Part shown: positions 1-8,762 of the stretch, piece after piece
Numbering within the stretch: position 1 is the stretch's first letter
How the letters are laid out: every line of letters begins with the position of its first letter
NCBI GenBank assembly: GCA_905373605.1
Contig: CAJPTO010000013.1
Span: 1-26,624, forward strand
Source of the DNA: an uncultured Prevotella sp.
Lineage (GTDB): Bacteria > Bacteroidota > Bacteroidia > Bacteroidales > Bacteroidaceae
Reading direction: 5' to 3'
DNA: 26,624 nt
Notes under the pieces: generated by a model
The model's database searches: none
Seen by the model: only the letters and a program-made list of their open reading frames with translations
Told to the model about the DNA's origin: nothing
Program-made: the position numbers and the translations under genes

Positions 1-53
1 CCGGGGACACAAGGATTTTCAGTCCTTTGCTCTACCAACTGAGCTATGGCACC
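1..53 (-). tRNA. tRNA-Phe(GAA), partial (3' part outside window)
   Basis: Read on the minus strand from 53, the sequence starts GGTGCCATAGCTCAGTTGG, a normal acceptor strand and D-arm. The anticodon arm follows with loop CTGAAAA, so the anticodon is GAA (Phe). The gene runs off the left edge before the T-arm is complete. A consensus promoter lies immediately upstream, at 76-107. Confidence 0.93.
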
Positions 54-75
54 TTTACTTCTTGATTTGCGTTTG

Positions 76-107
76 CAAAGGTAGTCTTTTTTCTGTATAC
101 TGGCAAA
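76..107 (-). promoter_or_regulatory. Promoter of tRNA-Phe
   Basis: On the minus strand a TTTG element (104-107) and TACCTTTG (76-83) are separated by 20 bases, which fits the Bacteroidales primary-sigma promoter. The expected start site is a few bases before the tRNA 5' end at 53. Confidence 0.8.
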
Positions 108-146
108 TTTTTCTATCAAAAAATGGAGTAATTACAGAAATTTGTG

Positions 147-154
147 TACCTTTG
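147..154 (+). promoter_or_regulatory. -7 element of the tRNA-Pro promoter
   Basis: TACCTTTG lies 21 bases upstream of the tRNA-Pro 5' end and matches the Bacteroidales -7 consensus. I see no good -33 TTTG at the expected distance, so only the -7 box is called. Confidence 0.7.
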
Positions 155-175
155 CAGATGCAAAACGCAATGTTT

Positions 176-251
176 CGGGATTTAGCGCAGTTGGTAGCGC
201 ACTACGTTCGGGACGTAGGGGTCGGGCGTTCGAGTCGCCTCATCCCGACCA
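176..251 (+). tRNA. tRNA-Pro(CGG)
   Basis: This is a 76-base cloverleaf beginning CGGGATTTAGCGCAG, typical of bacterial tRNA-Pro, and ending in an encoded CCA (249-251). The anticodon stem CTACG/CGTAG encloses the loop TTCGGGA, giving anticodon CGG. The T-arm contains GTTCGAGT. The innermost acceptor position is a T/C mismatch; the rest of the stem pairs normally. Confidence 0.95.
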
Positions 252-257
252 GCATTC

Positions 258-300
258 AGCGGTCACACATTGGTAAACCAGTGTCGTGGCCGCTTTTTTT
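258..300 (+). terminator. Intrinsic terminator after tRNA-Pro
   Basis: AGCGG at 258-262 pairs with CCGCT at 290-294, enclosing an interrupted inner stem around TGGTaaACCA. A run of T (294-300) follows directly. It begins 7 bases after the tRNA 3' end. Confidence 0.85.
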
Positions 301-1549
301 GTGCCGCCTGCTTTTGACGTTTTCGTGGGCAAGGTATAGGTACACCTTATATATATAGGCCATCTCGGGATGTGTTATCCTGCCAATTGGTCAAAGTTCG
401 GGGTTGATGGGGTGGCAATGAGGAACATTATGGTGTGTCCTTTCCCCTTTAGCGAAGGGCTAGGGCAGGGGCGAATAGGCCGAAAGGGTGGCAAATTTAT
501 TTTGTATGTGCGTGTTGTGCATCGCCAGATGCTCTTTTATCTTCTTGCCTAAACACCTTATCCGTTAGGCCAAGGGGCAAGGATGCGATGAGTGTTCGTG
601 CCCTTTGCATGGCGAGCTGTTAACATCTGTTTGGTAATAAATCCTTATAAATCGCCGTTTTAGGCTCTAATGTGGCTGTTTGTCGGCTATTTTGTTTAAT
701 AATGAAGCCTTAAAGCCGGCAATATCGAAAAAATTACTTAACTTTGCAATTGGTTAACTTAAGCCGTAAAAAGTCTTAACGCAGTTGGGACAAGGCAAGT
801 GGCCATCATTCATGTTTACCATCGCCCTTAAGGGCAGGATATTTGAACAACAATCGGGCGGCAGACTATTCTTAGATGTCGTTCTTCATTAAATTAGAGT
901 TGGCGGTTTCGCCGTAAGAGAGGGAGAAACAGGCAAAGAGTATGTAATGCAATCAAGTAGTTTGCTACGACAAATCTTGTGGATGTTAAGTGCAACTAAG
1001 GCACTTTCCCATTCCTGATAAGGTGCGTTTTTGTCGACATGGCAATGCAAAGAAGCTTGGCGTTGCTCATTTGGGTTGGCATAGACGTAGGGTTAAAAGC
1101 CGCTTTCGCTGTAACCATAGCATACGCCAGGGCGTTTTGTTGGCTTGCCTATTGAAGAACATCGTGGGCTATGCCGCTGAAAAAGCGGGCAAGCGATGGC
1201 AATTTAAGGCAATAATGCAGCGTAGAGCGACATAGATACAAGTGATGTGTTTGTGGCACTACTCTTTTGAATTGGGTCAAATCCAGCGAGAAGGCACACG
1301 CCCTTTCCCCAATGTCGCGCGCTCTTTCGTCAATGCAATGCGTATGGCACACACCCGAACGCCTGCTGATTTGCAGACTAGATCTGTTTGAGGTTTCCCC
1401 ACTTGACGCTAGTTAACTCACCGCTCTTTTGTTCAAGATAATTAAAAACCGCCGTTCATCAAAATTCAGCGTATGGATACATCTGGGCTTTGGCCATCGG
1501 CCAATGTTGCTTATCACCAGCAACACAGCGTTAACCCTCACAGTTGTAG
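301..1549. other. Gene-free stretch of about 1.25 kb
   Basis: I find no convincing gene. The open frames here (for example 370-552, 990-1235, and 1149-1352 on the minus strand) lack recognisable domains and sensible start contexts. Visible elements are a TAACTTTG box at 739-746, a short hairpin (GCCTAA/TTAGGC) near 547-576 and a GCCCTTAAGGGC palindrome near 825. It could be a decayed gene plus a long leader for the downstream BspA-like gene. Confidence 0.5.
739..746 (+). promoter_or_regulatory. Isolated -7-type element
   Basis: TAACTTTG followed by C matches the Bacteroidales -7 consensus. No TTTG or TTGG lies about 20 bases upstream, so the promoter is weak or partial. No clear gene follows until the BspA-like gene about 0.9 kb away, for which I see no closer consensus promoter. 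Confidence 0.35.
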
Positions 1550-1663
1550 GTGCAGTGTGGGGCGAAAGTGTGGGCATTCATAAATTCTACTCCGCCTAAT
1601 GGCACACATACCCTGGATAACGACATGTCAAATCAGTCCAATTACTTTATTAAATCATTCATT

Positions 1664-4600
1664 ATGGGAAAAATTAAACTATTATTATTGGCGTTGCTGT
1701 TCGCAGTAATTCCCACTCACCTTTGGGGTTACACCAAAGAGCAAATAGTTCCGTTTGGCAACTATTACTACAAAGTGCTAACCGTTACCCCAAGCCACAC
1801 CTTGATGTTGGTGGGTGTGAAAGAAACCTTTTCGGGAAACTTGGTTGTTCCCGCCACTTTCAATGATGGTGCAGGAACAACGTTCACCGTGACAGAGATT
1901 GGCGCAGACAATTCGTGCGACTATAAGAATGTTACCTCGGTTCAATTGTCCGAAACAATCGTGTCGTTAACCCAAAGTAGCTTTAAGAATGCCAATCTTT
2001 CGAAGGTTTTTATTCCCAAAAACGTAGCCGACATTTCTAATACCGCGTGGGTTAGCTTGCCTAGAAATCCGGAATGCGAGGTTGATGCTGCCAATCCTTA
2101 TTTTGATTCGGATGCAAATGGCGTGCTATACACTGAAGGTAAGAAAGACTTGCGCTCCGTTCCCTCGAACATCCTATCAAAGACTGGCGGAACAAGCTAT
2201 GCCATTGATGCAGCTGTTACCTCCATTAACCACAATGCCTTCACCACTGTACCAAATCTGAAGAAGGTTGTGTTGCCTCCCAACTTGAAGTCGGTGAAAG
2301 AAGGTTGGCCATCCATCACCACGCTACGCGATTTGGAAGAGTTTGAGATTGCTCCCGGCGGCAACACCAACTATGAAGTGAAAGACGGCGTTCTCTTCAC
2401 CAAGGGACTGCTTCGGTTGGTGAATTATCCGCAGGCCAAGAAGGTGTCGAATTATGTTGTTCCGGTAGGCGTTAAAGAAATTGCTTCTTACGCAATCGCC
2501 AGCAATCCTTACATGACGAGCATCGACTTTAACCAAGTAACAAAGATAAACGTTTCTGCACTCATCTCCCTTGGCGGCCTTAAGCGGCTAACCATCCCCA
2601 AAGACCTCAAGCAAACGGGGTTGGCAGAAGGCGCTTTCGAGGCTTGTCAGGCCATCGAGTCTTATGAGGTGGCAGCAGGCAACACAGACTTTGCTGCCGA
2701 AGATGGCGTGCTTTTCTCCGCAAACAAAGAAACGCTCTATTTCTATCCGCTGGCAAAGCCCCAAACATCCTACACCATTCCTTCTTCTGTTAAGACCATT
2801 GGCGTGAAGTCGTTTAAGGATGCGCGCAAACTCACCGCTTTGATTATCCCCACAAACGTGGAGTACATCAACGAGCAAGCATTCCGTAGCATCCACAATC
2901 TTACCGCTGTTAAGTTCCTCGAGAAATCCAAACTCAAGAAGATAAATAATTACGTCTTTTGGCAATGCGCACGACTCAAAGAGGTTACATTGCCCACATC
3001 AATCACCGAGATAGGCAAAGCGTTCATTCAATGCGACAGTTTGGAAACGATAAACGTTCCCGATGGTTCGATGCTAACCACCATCGGCGACGATGCTTTC
3101 TCTTCAAACAGGAGGCTGAAGCACTTCAACTTTGAGGGAACGAGCCAACTCACCACCATCAAGAAGAATGCTTTCGCCAACCTCACGCGCATCGAATCTT
3201 TCAATATGCCCAAGACTGTGGCCAACATCGAGCTGAATGCTTTCAGCGGATGCAGCAAGTTGGCACAAGTGTCCTTTGATGCCGATGCTGTTATCAAGGT
3301 CATTGGTGCGGGTTCGTTCGCCGATTGCGGCTTGCAAAACTTCACTGTGCCTGCAAACGTTCAGAAAATAGAGCGCGAAGCTTTCAGAAACTGCGCTGCG
3401 CTGGCTACAATCAACGTGTCTGAAGCCACAACAGACATCAGTCCCGAGGCTTTCAAGTATTGTAACAACCTCACCGCTATCAATGTGAGCAAGAAAAGCA
3501 CCACCTATTCCAGCGTTGACGGCTACCTACTCTCCAAAGACAAGAAGACATTGCTCATCTTCCCCCCGGGAAAGGCCAACGAGCAGTTCACTCTCTTGCC
3601 CCCATCCATCACTGCCATCGGCGATTATGCTTTCTTAGACTGCAAAAAGCTGAAGAACGTAACCATCCCCAACTTGGTTACTTCCATTGGCAAGCGCGCT
3701 TTCGGGCTCTGTTCCAACCTCAACACCATCACTTTCCTTTGTGATGAGAAGATTAAGGCAGACAGCATCAACCAAAAGCCCAGCGAAAGGTCTTTCGATG
3801 ATGGAACGGAAGCACCCGACATGTTCGCAAACATTAACATTCAGGTGCGCAAAGAGAAGCTAGACGACTACAAGAACGATGCGTTCTATCAGAAGTTCCA
3901 CACCATAAGCCCATCTTTCCAAGATGGAACGGAAGAATACATCGCTGTTTCCGACAATGCCGTCGACCTGCTCAGCACTACTTCCACCGACCACACCTTT
4001 GTGCTCCCCACAAGTGTGCACAATGGCGGAAAAGACTATAACGTAAGCCTCATCGGCGACTATGCTTTCCAGCACGTAACGTCGGCAATGAAAGAGGTGG
4101 TGGTGAAGAAAGACGTGCAGTACATCGGCGCAAAGGCCTTCATGACCAACATCCACGCCAACACTAGCACCATCCAGAGCGTGTTCTTCATCGAGAGCAA
4201 GCCCACTAAAGAGATGTTGAGCACAACGCGTTTCGAGCTTGATGAAACCAACACCAACTACAACGAGTTTGCCCAAACCACGGCCATATATGTGAAGAGG
4301 TCGGCCCTCGACACCTATAAATCGGCCTGGAAGAAGACTGTTTACAGCCAAGCGACAGCGGGAGAGGTGGAAAGTCCGTTTGATTTCACCGCACAACTCG
4401 ACTATCGCATCAAGGATGTGAACATCAAAAAGAAGTACGGAACGTTTGCTCGCGAGTTCGATGTCGACCTCAGCATCTACAAAACAGAGCAAGGCAACAC
4501 CGACATCGCCGCCTTTGTTTCCAAGATTGGCGACGTGAAGCAGGGCAATGGCGACTATGGCACTTCTACTTATCACGTTAGGATGTCGAGTGTTGACCTG

Positions 4601-5086
4601 AACGGCGGCCGAAGCGGCAGTCATGGATACGTTCCTGCCAACACAGGCGTGCTGTTGAAGGTGCTAGACAAAGAGGCAACGCCTGCCGATTTCTATTATG
4701 CCATCGGCGAATATGATGATGCCGCATACAATATTGCCGACAACATCATGAAAGGCGTGGTGGTTAACCCAGCCGTTGTGCAGGCTACATCTGCTTCTCC
4801 TGTGTACGTGATGCAGGGCGGGCAGTTCAAAAAGGCCACTACGGCCATCAATCCCTTTACCATTCATCGGGCGTATGCCACGATTGGCAGCCTGCCTGCT
4901 GGAGCTAAGGTGGACTTCCACTACTCAGACCTCGACACTACTACTGGAATTTCGGCGATAGAAGCTCCAAGTTCCGTTGATAACGTGTTCTATAACCTCA
5001 ATGGCCAGCGTGTAAGCAATCCGCAACGGGGCGTGTTTATCCAAGGGGGTCGCAAAGTAAATCATCAAGTAACGATATGGAAATGA
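1664..5086 (+). CDS. BspA-like leucine-rich repeat surface protein
   Basis: About 1140 residues from the chosen start. Residues 1 to about 22 form a Sec signal peptide (KIKLLLLALLFAVIP core). Most of the rest is a long array of BspA/Treponema-type leucine-rich repeats, seen as recurring blocks such as AFxxCxxLxxVxxPxxVxxIxxxAF. Known BspA-type proteins are cell-surface or secreted adhesins that bind host proteins or other bacteria; that role is inferred here. The last 45 residues carry the Prevotella-type end YNLNGQRVSNPQRGVFIQGG, which resembles a type IX sorting tail. I chose ATG 1664 because it directly precedes the signal peptide; ATG 1625 or 1550 would add 13 or 38 residues with no visible purpose. 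The stop overlaps the next gene's ATG (TGATG at 5084-5088). Confidence 0.88.
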   Translation: MGKIKLLLLALLFAVIPTHLWGYTKEQIVPFGNYYYKVLTVTPSHTLMLVGVKETFSGNLVVPATFNDGAGTTFTVTEIGADNSCDYKNVTSVQLSETIVSLTQSSFKNANLSKVFIPKNVADISNTAWVSLPRNPECEVDAANPYFDSDANGVLYTEGKKDLRSVPSNILSKTGGTSYAIDAAVTSINHNAFTTVPNLKKVVLPPNLKSVKEGWPSITTLRDLEEFEIAPGGNTNYEVKDGVLFTKGLLRLVNYPQAKKVSNYVVPVGVKEIASYAIASNPYMTSIDFNQVTKINVSALISLGGLKRLTIPKDLKQTGLAEGAFEACQAIESYEVAAGNTDFAAEDGVLFSANKETLYFYPLAKPQTSYTIPSSVKTIGVKSFKDARKLTALIIPTNVEYINEQAFRSIHNLTAVKFLEKSKLKKINNYVFWQCARLKEVTLPTSITEIGKAFIQCDSLETINVPDGSMLTTIGDDAFSSNRRLKHFNFEGTSQLTTIKKNAFANLTRIESFNMPKTVANIELNAFSGCSKLAQVSFDADAVIKVIGAGSFADCGLQNFTVPANVQKIEREAFRNCAALATINVSEATTDISPEAFKYCNNLTAINVSKKSTTYSSVDGYLLSKDKKTLLIFPPGKANEQFTLLPPSITAIGDYAFLDCKKLKNVTIPNLVTSIGKRAFGLCSNLNTITFLCDEKIKADSINQKPSERSFDDGTEAPDMFANINIQVRKEKLDDYKNDAFYQKFHTISPSFQDGTEEYIAVSDNAVDLLSTTSTDHTFVLPTSVHNGGKDYNVSLIGDYAFQHVTSAMKEVVVKKDVQYIGAKAFMTNIHANTSTIQSVFFIESKPTKEMLSTTRFELDETNTNYNEFAQTTAIYVKRSALDTYKSAWKKTVYSQATAGEVESPFDFTAQLDYRIKDVNIKKKYGTFAREFDVDLSIYKTEQGNTDIAAFVSKIGDVKQGNGDYGTSTYHVRMSSVDLNGGRSGSHGYVPANTGVLLKVLDKEATPADFYYAIGEYDDAAYNIADNIMKGVVVNPAVVQATSASPVYVMQGGQFKKATTAINPFTIHRAYATIGSLPAGAKVDFHYSDLDTTTGISAIEAPSSVDNVFYNLNGQRVSNPQRGVFIQGGRKVNHQVTIWK

Positions 5087-5292
5087 TGGAAAAGAAAGAA
5101 TATATAGCGCCAAGCATAGAGCTGGTTTTGTTGAGTGGAGAGAACCTTATGATAACAGCCAGTCCGGGTGTAGATGGAGAATTCGACCCAAGTAAACAAA
5201 TAGAGAGCAAGCCCGCGCCTGCTTTCGAAGAGGAAGACGAGGATGACGAAACGGTACAAATGCATCTTGGCACTAATCCTTGGACTTTGTAA
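5086..5292 (+). CDS. Small acidic-tailed peptide (Y-x-x-P-x-x-E type), downstream of the BspA-like gene
   Basis: A 68-residue product beginning MEKKEYIAPSIELVLLSGEN. It has a basic start, a Y-x-x-P-x-I-E-L-V segment, then LMITASPG and an acidic stretch (EEEDEDDE). There is no classic signal peptide or membrane segment. Its ATG shares a base with the upstream stop codon (TGATG), so translation is probably coupled to the BspA-like gene. ATGs at 5077 and 5083 are alternatives in frame; I chose 5086 because it matches the MKKKE start of the similar peptide at 6912. From memory, peptides of this kind are frequent and uncharacterised in Prevotella. Function unknown. Confidence 0.75.
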   Translation: MEKKEYIAPSIELVLLSGENLMITASPGVDGEFDPSKQIESKPAPAFEEEDEDDETVQMHLGTNPWTL

Positions 5293-5336
5293 CCAGGTTC
5301 TATAAAGTGCGGCAAAGCAGCCGAAAATGAACGCAT

Positions 5337-5376
5337 AAAGGGCCGAAGAAGCGGTTAGTCGCTTCTTCGGCCCTTT
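5337..5376 (+). terminator. Strong hairpin after the BspA-like/small peptide operon
   Basis: A perfect 17-bp stem (5337-5353 with 5360-5376) has a 6-base loop and is AAAG/CTTT-flanked. It starts 45 bases after the small peptide stop. The U-run is only three bases, so it may act as a weak or bidirectional terminator, or as a 3' stabilising hairpin. Confidence 0.7.
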
Positions 5377-5636
5377 CGTCTTCGCCCTCCAATGGCCTTG
5401 TTGCCGGCGATAATAATACCTGTGCAACGCAAGGTGTAATGACAAAAAGCACTGATCACGATGATTAACCTCAAGCATCGTGATGGCAAAAGTGCATTCC
5501 GCATGATGATATGGGCGTGCAGCTAGCCAGCCAACGGCTTAGTGCCTGTCAATACCATTGTTTCATGGCAAGGCCATTTGGTTTGTAGAAGCGTGTTGTG
5601 AGGCTTCGTTGTTAAAGCCGCTCCAGCGTTGAGCCG

Positions 5637-5987
5637 TCAGTTACGGCAGTCGATCATTATTGTTCCGGCGTTGCATCTGTACACCTGCTTAACGCGTCCG
5701 TCGTCTGAATAATGAGCTGCCAGAGCCTGTCTCAATTGTTCGTAATCGTCGTCAGAGGCCATGCTGTCTATTTTCACATTGATGAGCCTTCCCATTGGGA
5801 ACACCTGGTAAAGGCCATCGCGCGTGTACTTAATCTTTTCTACGCCGCCAAGAAGCCCGTAGCTCTGATAGTCGGTTTCGAGGCTCGACACAAACTCGTC
5901 TGCCAGGCTAAGCACCTCACGATACTTCACCTGCCCGCAAGCCCAGAGCTGCAAAAGCATAAAAACAAACAATACTACCTTTTTCAT
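5637..5987 (-). CDS. Small predicted lipoprotein, function unknown
   Basis: A 116-residue product with a lipoprotein signal peptide: MKKVVLFVFMLLQLWACGQ, lipobox LWAC with Cys17 as the lipidated residue. The mature part is about 100 residues, mixed alpha/beta in appearance, with no domain I recognise. It probably sits in the outer membrane or periplasm. It is alone on this strand, convergent with the small-peptide gene at 5086-5292 and divergent from the genes at 6912-8723. A minus-strand promoter candidate lies about 430 bases upstream (6417-6447); nothing closer matches the consensus. Confidence 0.7.
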   Translation of the reverse strand: MKKVVLFVFMLLQLWACGQVKYREVLSLADEFVSSLETDYQSYGLLGGVEKIKYTRDGLYQVFPMGRLINVKIDSMASDDDYEQLRQALAAHYSDDGRVKQVYRCNAGTIMIDCRN

Positions 5988-6002
5988 ACATCAACAGTTT
6001 AG

Positions 6003-6714
6003 ATTATTCCTTACGGCCAGGCTTGTGTTGCGTCCTTTCACGGCAATCCTTCGCGAGGATTTCTTTAGCCACGGCCATATGCATATTAGGTGTCCCGCGC
6101 CAAGCGGAACAATGAGAGATATTTGCGCCCCAAGGCCACGCACGTTAACAACATCAAAAGCAGGATGGTGAAAGGGATGTGCCTTTGTCATTGTGTGCAG
6201 AAGGCAGGCATTGCCACCCTGCGCTACACGTTTCTTGGCTCTCTTCTCTAATCCTTTCTAATCCTTCTATTGAATAGTTGTTAAAACTGGCGTCATTCTT
6301 TCTTCTGGCATGTGGCAGGTTTCAAAGCTCACACGCCCACTTTGGTATGCGTTTGTAAAAAACGCGCATCATGAGATAATCTTTTTTCTTTCTTCCAAAG
6401 ATTACTAAGTACTTGGCAAAGATAGTGATTTGCTTGATAACCGCCAAGCTTTTCTGTGATTTTTTTAATGAAATGCGAAAAAAATGTTGCGTTTTGCATA
6501 AAATAAGTATAAACAACACTTGTTTAAGCCGTGCGTGCGCCTTCAAAGTGTTGCTTTCTGCCCTTGTTGTATGTGGGCTTTCTCCCCTCCATTTGACGCC
6601 AATCAACACTGTCGCTGCATGTGGCTGGCCCTTAAAAAGTAGCTGCTTTGCGCAGGGCGATTATTTGTTGAAGCGCAATAACTTAACGGCGAAATAACAT
6701 ATTTTTGCATTTTC
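6003..6714. other. Intergenic region between divergent genes
   Basis: No gene is supported in this 0.7 kb. The open frames at 6322-6609 (minus) and 6413-6697 (plus) overlap each other and show no domain. It contains a minus-strand promoter candidate (6417-6447) and a short TCTAATCCTT tandem repeat near 6246-6265. Confidence 0.5.
6417..6447 (-). promoter_or_regulatory. Minus-strand promoter candidate
   Basis: On the minus strand TTGG (6444-6447) and TATCTTTG (6417-6424) are 19 bases apart, a good Bacteroidales promoter match. The only gene downstream on that strand is the small lipoprotein, whose start is about 430 bases away. The promoter implies either a long leader or an unrecognised short transcript. 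Confidence 0.5.
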
Positions 6715-6746
6715 TTTGGTCATTTCAAAAAGAATGCGTACCTTTG
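6715..6746 (+). promoter_or_regulatory. Promoter of the small peptide/fimbrillin-like operon
   Basis: TTTG at 6715-6718 and TACCTTTG at 6739-6746 are separated by 20 bases, a near-ideal Bacteroidales promoter. The inferred start near 6752 gives a leader of about 160 bases before the first ATG at 6912. Confidence 0.85.
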
Positions 6747-6773
6747 CACCCGTTTAAATGTAGGGAGAAGTGA

Positions 6774-6796
6774 AGAACATCCTCAAGGGATGTCCT
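6774..6796 (+). other. Leader hairpin
   Basis: ACATCC (6777-6782) pairs with GGATGT (6788-6793) around a 5-base loop, inside the predicted 5' leader. It is not followed by a T-run, so it may be a leader-stability or regulatory structure rather than a terminator. Confidence 0.35.
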
Positions 6797-6911
6797 CTTA
6801 TTATCTAAGTTTGTCGCTGGCAATTGCTCAAATCCGATTGTGATTGCTTATTGTTTATATATGATAACTGTCGGCGAAAATACATAGTATTTAGGTACAT
6901 AGCTAACAAAT

Positions 6912-7079
6912 ATGAAAAAGAAAGAATTAGAAAAGAGCTTGTATGCCAAGCCCCAAGTTGAAATCGTAAGTGTGGAAGCAGTGACTCTGCTCGATGCTTC
7001 TGTCCCCGGCCAGCATAATAAAGCTGAAAAAGGGTCGGATGTGGAGTTTGACGAGGATGAGAGCAGTAATTACAATTAA
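6912..7079 (+). CDS. Small acidic-tailed peptide (Y-x-x-P-x-x-E type), upstream of the fimbrillin-like gene
   Basis: A 55-residue open frame starting MKKKELEKSLYAKPQVEIVS. It has the same order of parts as the peptide at 5086-5292: basic start, Y-x-x-P-x-V-E, a short hydrophobic run (VTLLDASVPG against NLMITASPG), then a polar and acidic tail (VEFDEDESS). There is no signal peptide. It is the first gene after the strong promoter at 6715-6746 and lies 60 bases before the fimbrillin-like lipoprotein, so the two are probably co-transcribed. Function unknown. The similarity is short, so common descent is likely but not proven by eye. Confidence 0.7.
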   Translation: MKKKELEKSLYAKPQVEIVSVEAVTLLDASVPGQHNKAEKGSDVEFDEDESSNYN

Positions 7080-7139
7080 TGTTTAGGATGCGATAATTTC
7101 ACGTTAAAAGAGAAAATCAATAGAATTATGCAAGTAACA

Positions 7140-8723
7140 ATGAAGAATATAAAAGGTTTCGCTGCAGCTACAGCCCTTGTTGCTCTGATGGCGGGATGCC
7201 AAACAAGCATAGACGACCTTGCACAGGAACGTCTTGACAACAAAAGCAACACAGAAACCAAGACCCTTACAGCTTTCGCCCCTCTAAAAAGTGCTGCGAC
7301 GCGCACTTCGATGAGCTATCCTGATGGTGATTTCTTTTGGGAAAATGCCGACAAAATATATGTTTTAGACGACAACAACACTTATCAAGCCAGCAATAAT
7401 ATGGTAACGGCCGACAAACAGGCTAGCTTTAAGTTTATGGTGCCTGGCTCTTTCGCCAAAAGCAACACTTATACTGTGTTTTATCCTGGTAAGAATAAGA
7501 CCAATAATAATGTAACCATCGCCGACACACAGAATCAAGCAGAACCCAACAGCACCAAGCACTTTGGGGAAGCTGGCGACTGTGGTATGGCCGTAGCCAC
7601 TAAGAATGGCGGTCAATTTGAGTTTAAGCTTGATCATAAGGTGGCTTATTTGTGCTTCTTGCCCAGAACTAGCCAACAATTTACAACCACCTACATCAGT
7701 AAGATTGAAGTGACATCGGATAATAACCTTGCAGGTGATTTCACGCTCAACCCTGATACGAAGCAATTAGACGGATATGGCAGCAAAAATACCATTACTC
7801 TTAATTTAGGAGGTGGTGTTGGTCGTCCCAACGGTTTTAAATTAGATAATAGCACTGCCAAGGTTGACCAAAATGGTGCATTCATTGTAATTAAGCCAGG
7901 TGCTCATAAGCTTATAGTCAGGTATCATCTCATAGATACGGTTACGAAAGTGAAAGGTGTTGTAACATCGGTGGTGAAGTCTAAAAACTATATTGCTAAT
8001 CAGTTCTATGACATTTCGCCCGACATCACCGTACGCAACTTCAACTCGCAATTGTATTACACTTGGGATGCAAAGCAGGATTATTGGTATGGCCAAACAA
8101 CCCAGCCTAAAAACAATGGCCTTTCAGGAGCTAATTACCCCGCAGCATCTGATGCAGACAGATGGTATAATAAGATTTCAGGTTCTGGTCCATTGAATGC
8201 TACGAACAAGGCTAAAGATTGTCCTAATGCCAACGAATGTAAGTGGTATGCAATGAAAGGCGACCCACATTGGGATGAAAGCACGTTGTGGACTATTTGG
8301 GGGCATTTGCGCACCGGTGGACTATGGCTGAAGAAGCAAAGCGTTATTGCTTCAGAAAACGGCATAAGCCAAGCAAATCTTAAAAATGGATATCGTCTTG
8401 ACAATGGTAAAATGTATGATTATACAAACCAGTATACAGATGGAGGTGGTGCAAACAAAACCATAGCAAAGGGTAGGCCTGGAACAAATGTGCTAAAGGA
8501 CTATTTCTTCCTTCCTGCTTTGGGTTGTTACATAAACGGGACTTTGTCTGGTCTAGGCACAAACGGATTCTTCTGGACAAAATCGGCAAGTGCCTATTTG
8601 AGCCAACAGGCTTTTTATCTTTACTTTAACAGTAGAGAGGTGAGATTAGGAAATGGTGGAGTTGAACCTGAATCACGAAAAATGGGGCAAGCATTATGGA
8701 AAGTAGATGGCCCTAACCAATAA
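7140..8723 (+). CDS. Fimbrillin-like lipoprotein with a FISUMP-like C-terminal region
   Basis: A 527-residue product from ATG 7140. The signal peptide ends in a lipobox (LMAGC, Cys20), so it is an outer-membrane lipoprotein. The first part of the mature protein (RTSMSYPDGDFFWENADKIYV and following) is typical of Bacteroidales fimbrillin-family (Mfa-like) proteins, which assemble into fimbriae or serve as surface adhesins. The C-terminal about 90 residues (FLPALGCYINGTLSGLGTNG, then FFWTKSAS, FYLYFNSREV) resemble the FISUMP/major paralogous domain found at the end of many Bacteroidales surface lipoproteins. ATG 7128 would add four residues (MQVT); 7140 directly precedes the usual MKN signal start. 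It is probably co-transcribed with the small peptide gene upstream. A strong terminator follows. Confidence 0.82.
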   Translation: MKNIKGFAAATALVALMAGCQTSIDDLAQERLDNKSNTETKTLTAFAPLKSAATRTSMSYPDGDFFWENADKIYVLDDNNTYQASNNMVTADKQASFKFMVPGSFAKSNTYTVFYPGKNKTNNNVTIADTQNQAEPNSTKHFGEAGDCGMAVATKNGGQFEFKLDHKVAYLCFLPRTSQQFTTTYISKIEVTSDNNLAGDFTLNPDTKQLDGYGSKNTITLNLGGGVGRPNGFKLDNSTAKVDQNGAFIVIKPGAHKLIVRYHLIDTVTKVKGVVTSVVKSKNYIANQFYDISPDITVRNFNSQLYYTWDAKQDYWYGQTTQPKNNGLSGANYPAASDADRWYNKISGSGPLNATNKAKDCPNANECKWYAMKGDPHWDESTLWTIWGHLRTGGLWLKKQSVIASENGISQANLKNGYRLDNGKMYDYTNQYTDGGGANKTIAKGRPGTNVLKDYFFLPALGCYINGTLSGLGTNGFFWTKSASAYLSQQAFYLYFNSREVRLGNGGVEPESRKMGQALWKVDGPNQ

Positions 8724-8762
8724 AAAGGAGTCCATTATCAGCCTTTAAGGCGGTATTCCAAC

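Noticed and set aside
62..358. 98-codon plus-strand open frame
   Set aside because: It runs across the complete tRNA-Pro gene and its terminator.
990..1235. 81-codon open frame, considered as a transposase remnant
   Set aside because: A basic, Arg-rich translation only; no transposase motif, no terminal repeats, and overlap with another frame on the opposite strand.
3860..4624. 254-codon minus-strand open frame
   Set aside because: Antisense to the BspA-like gene, with no recognisable features.
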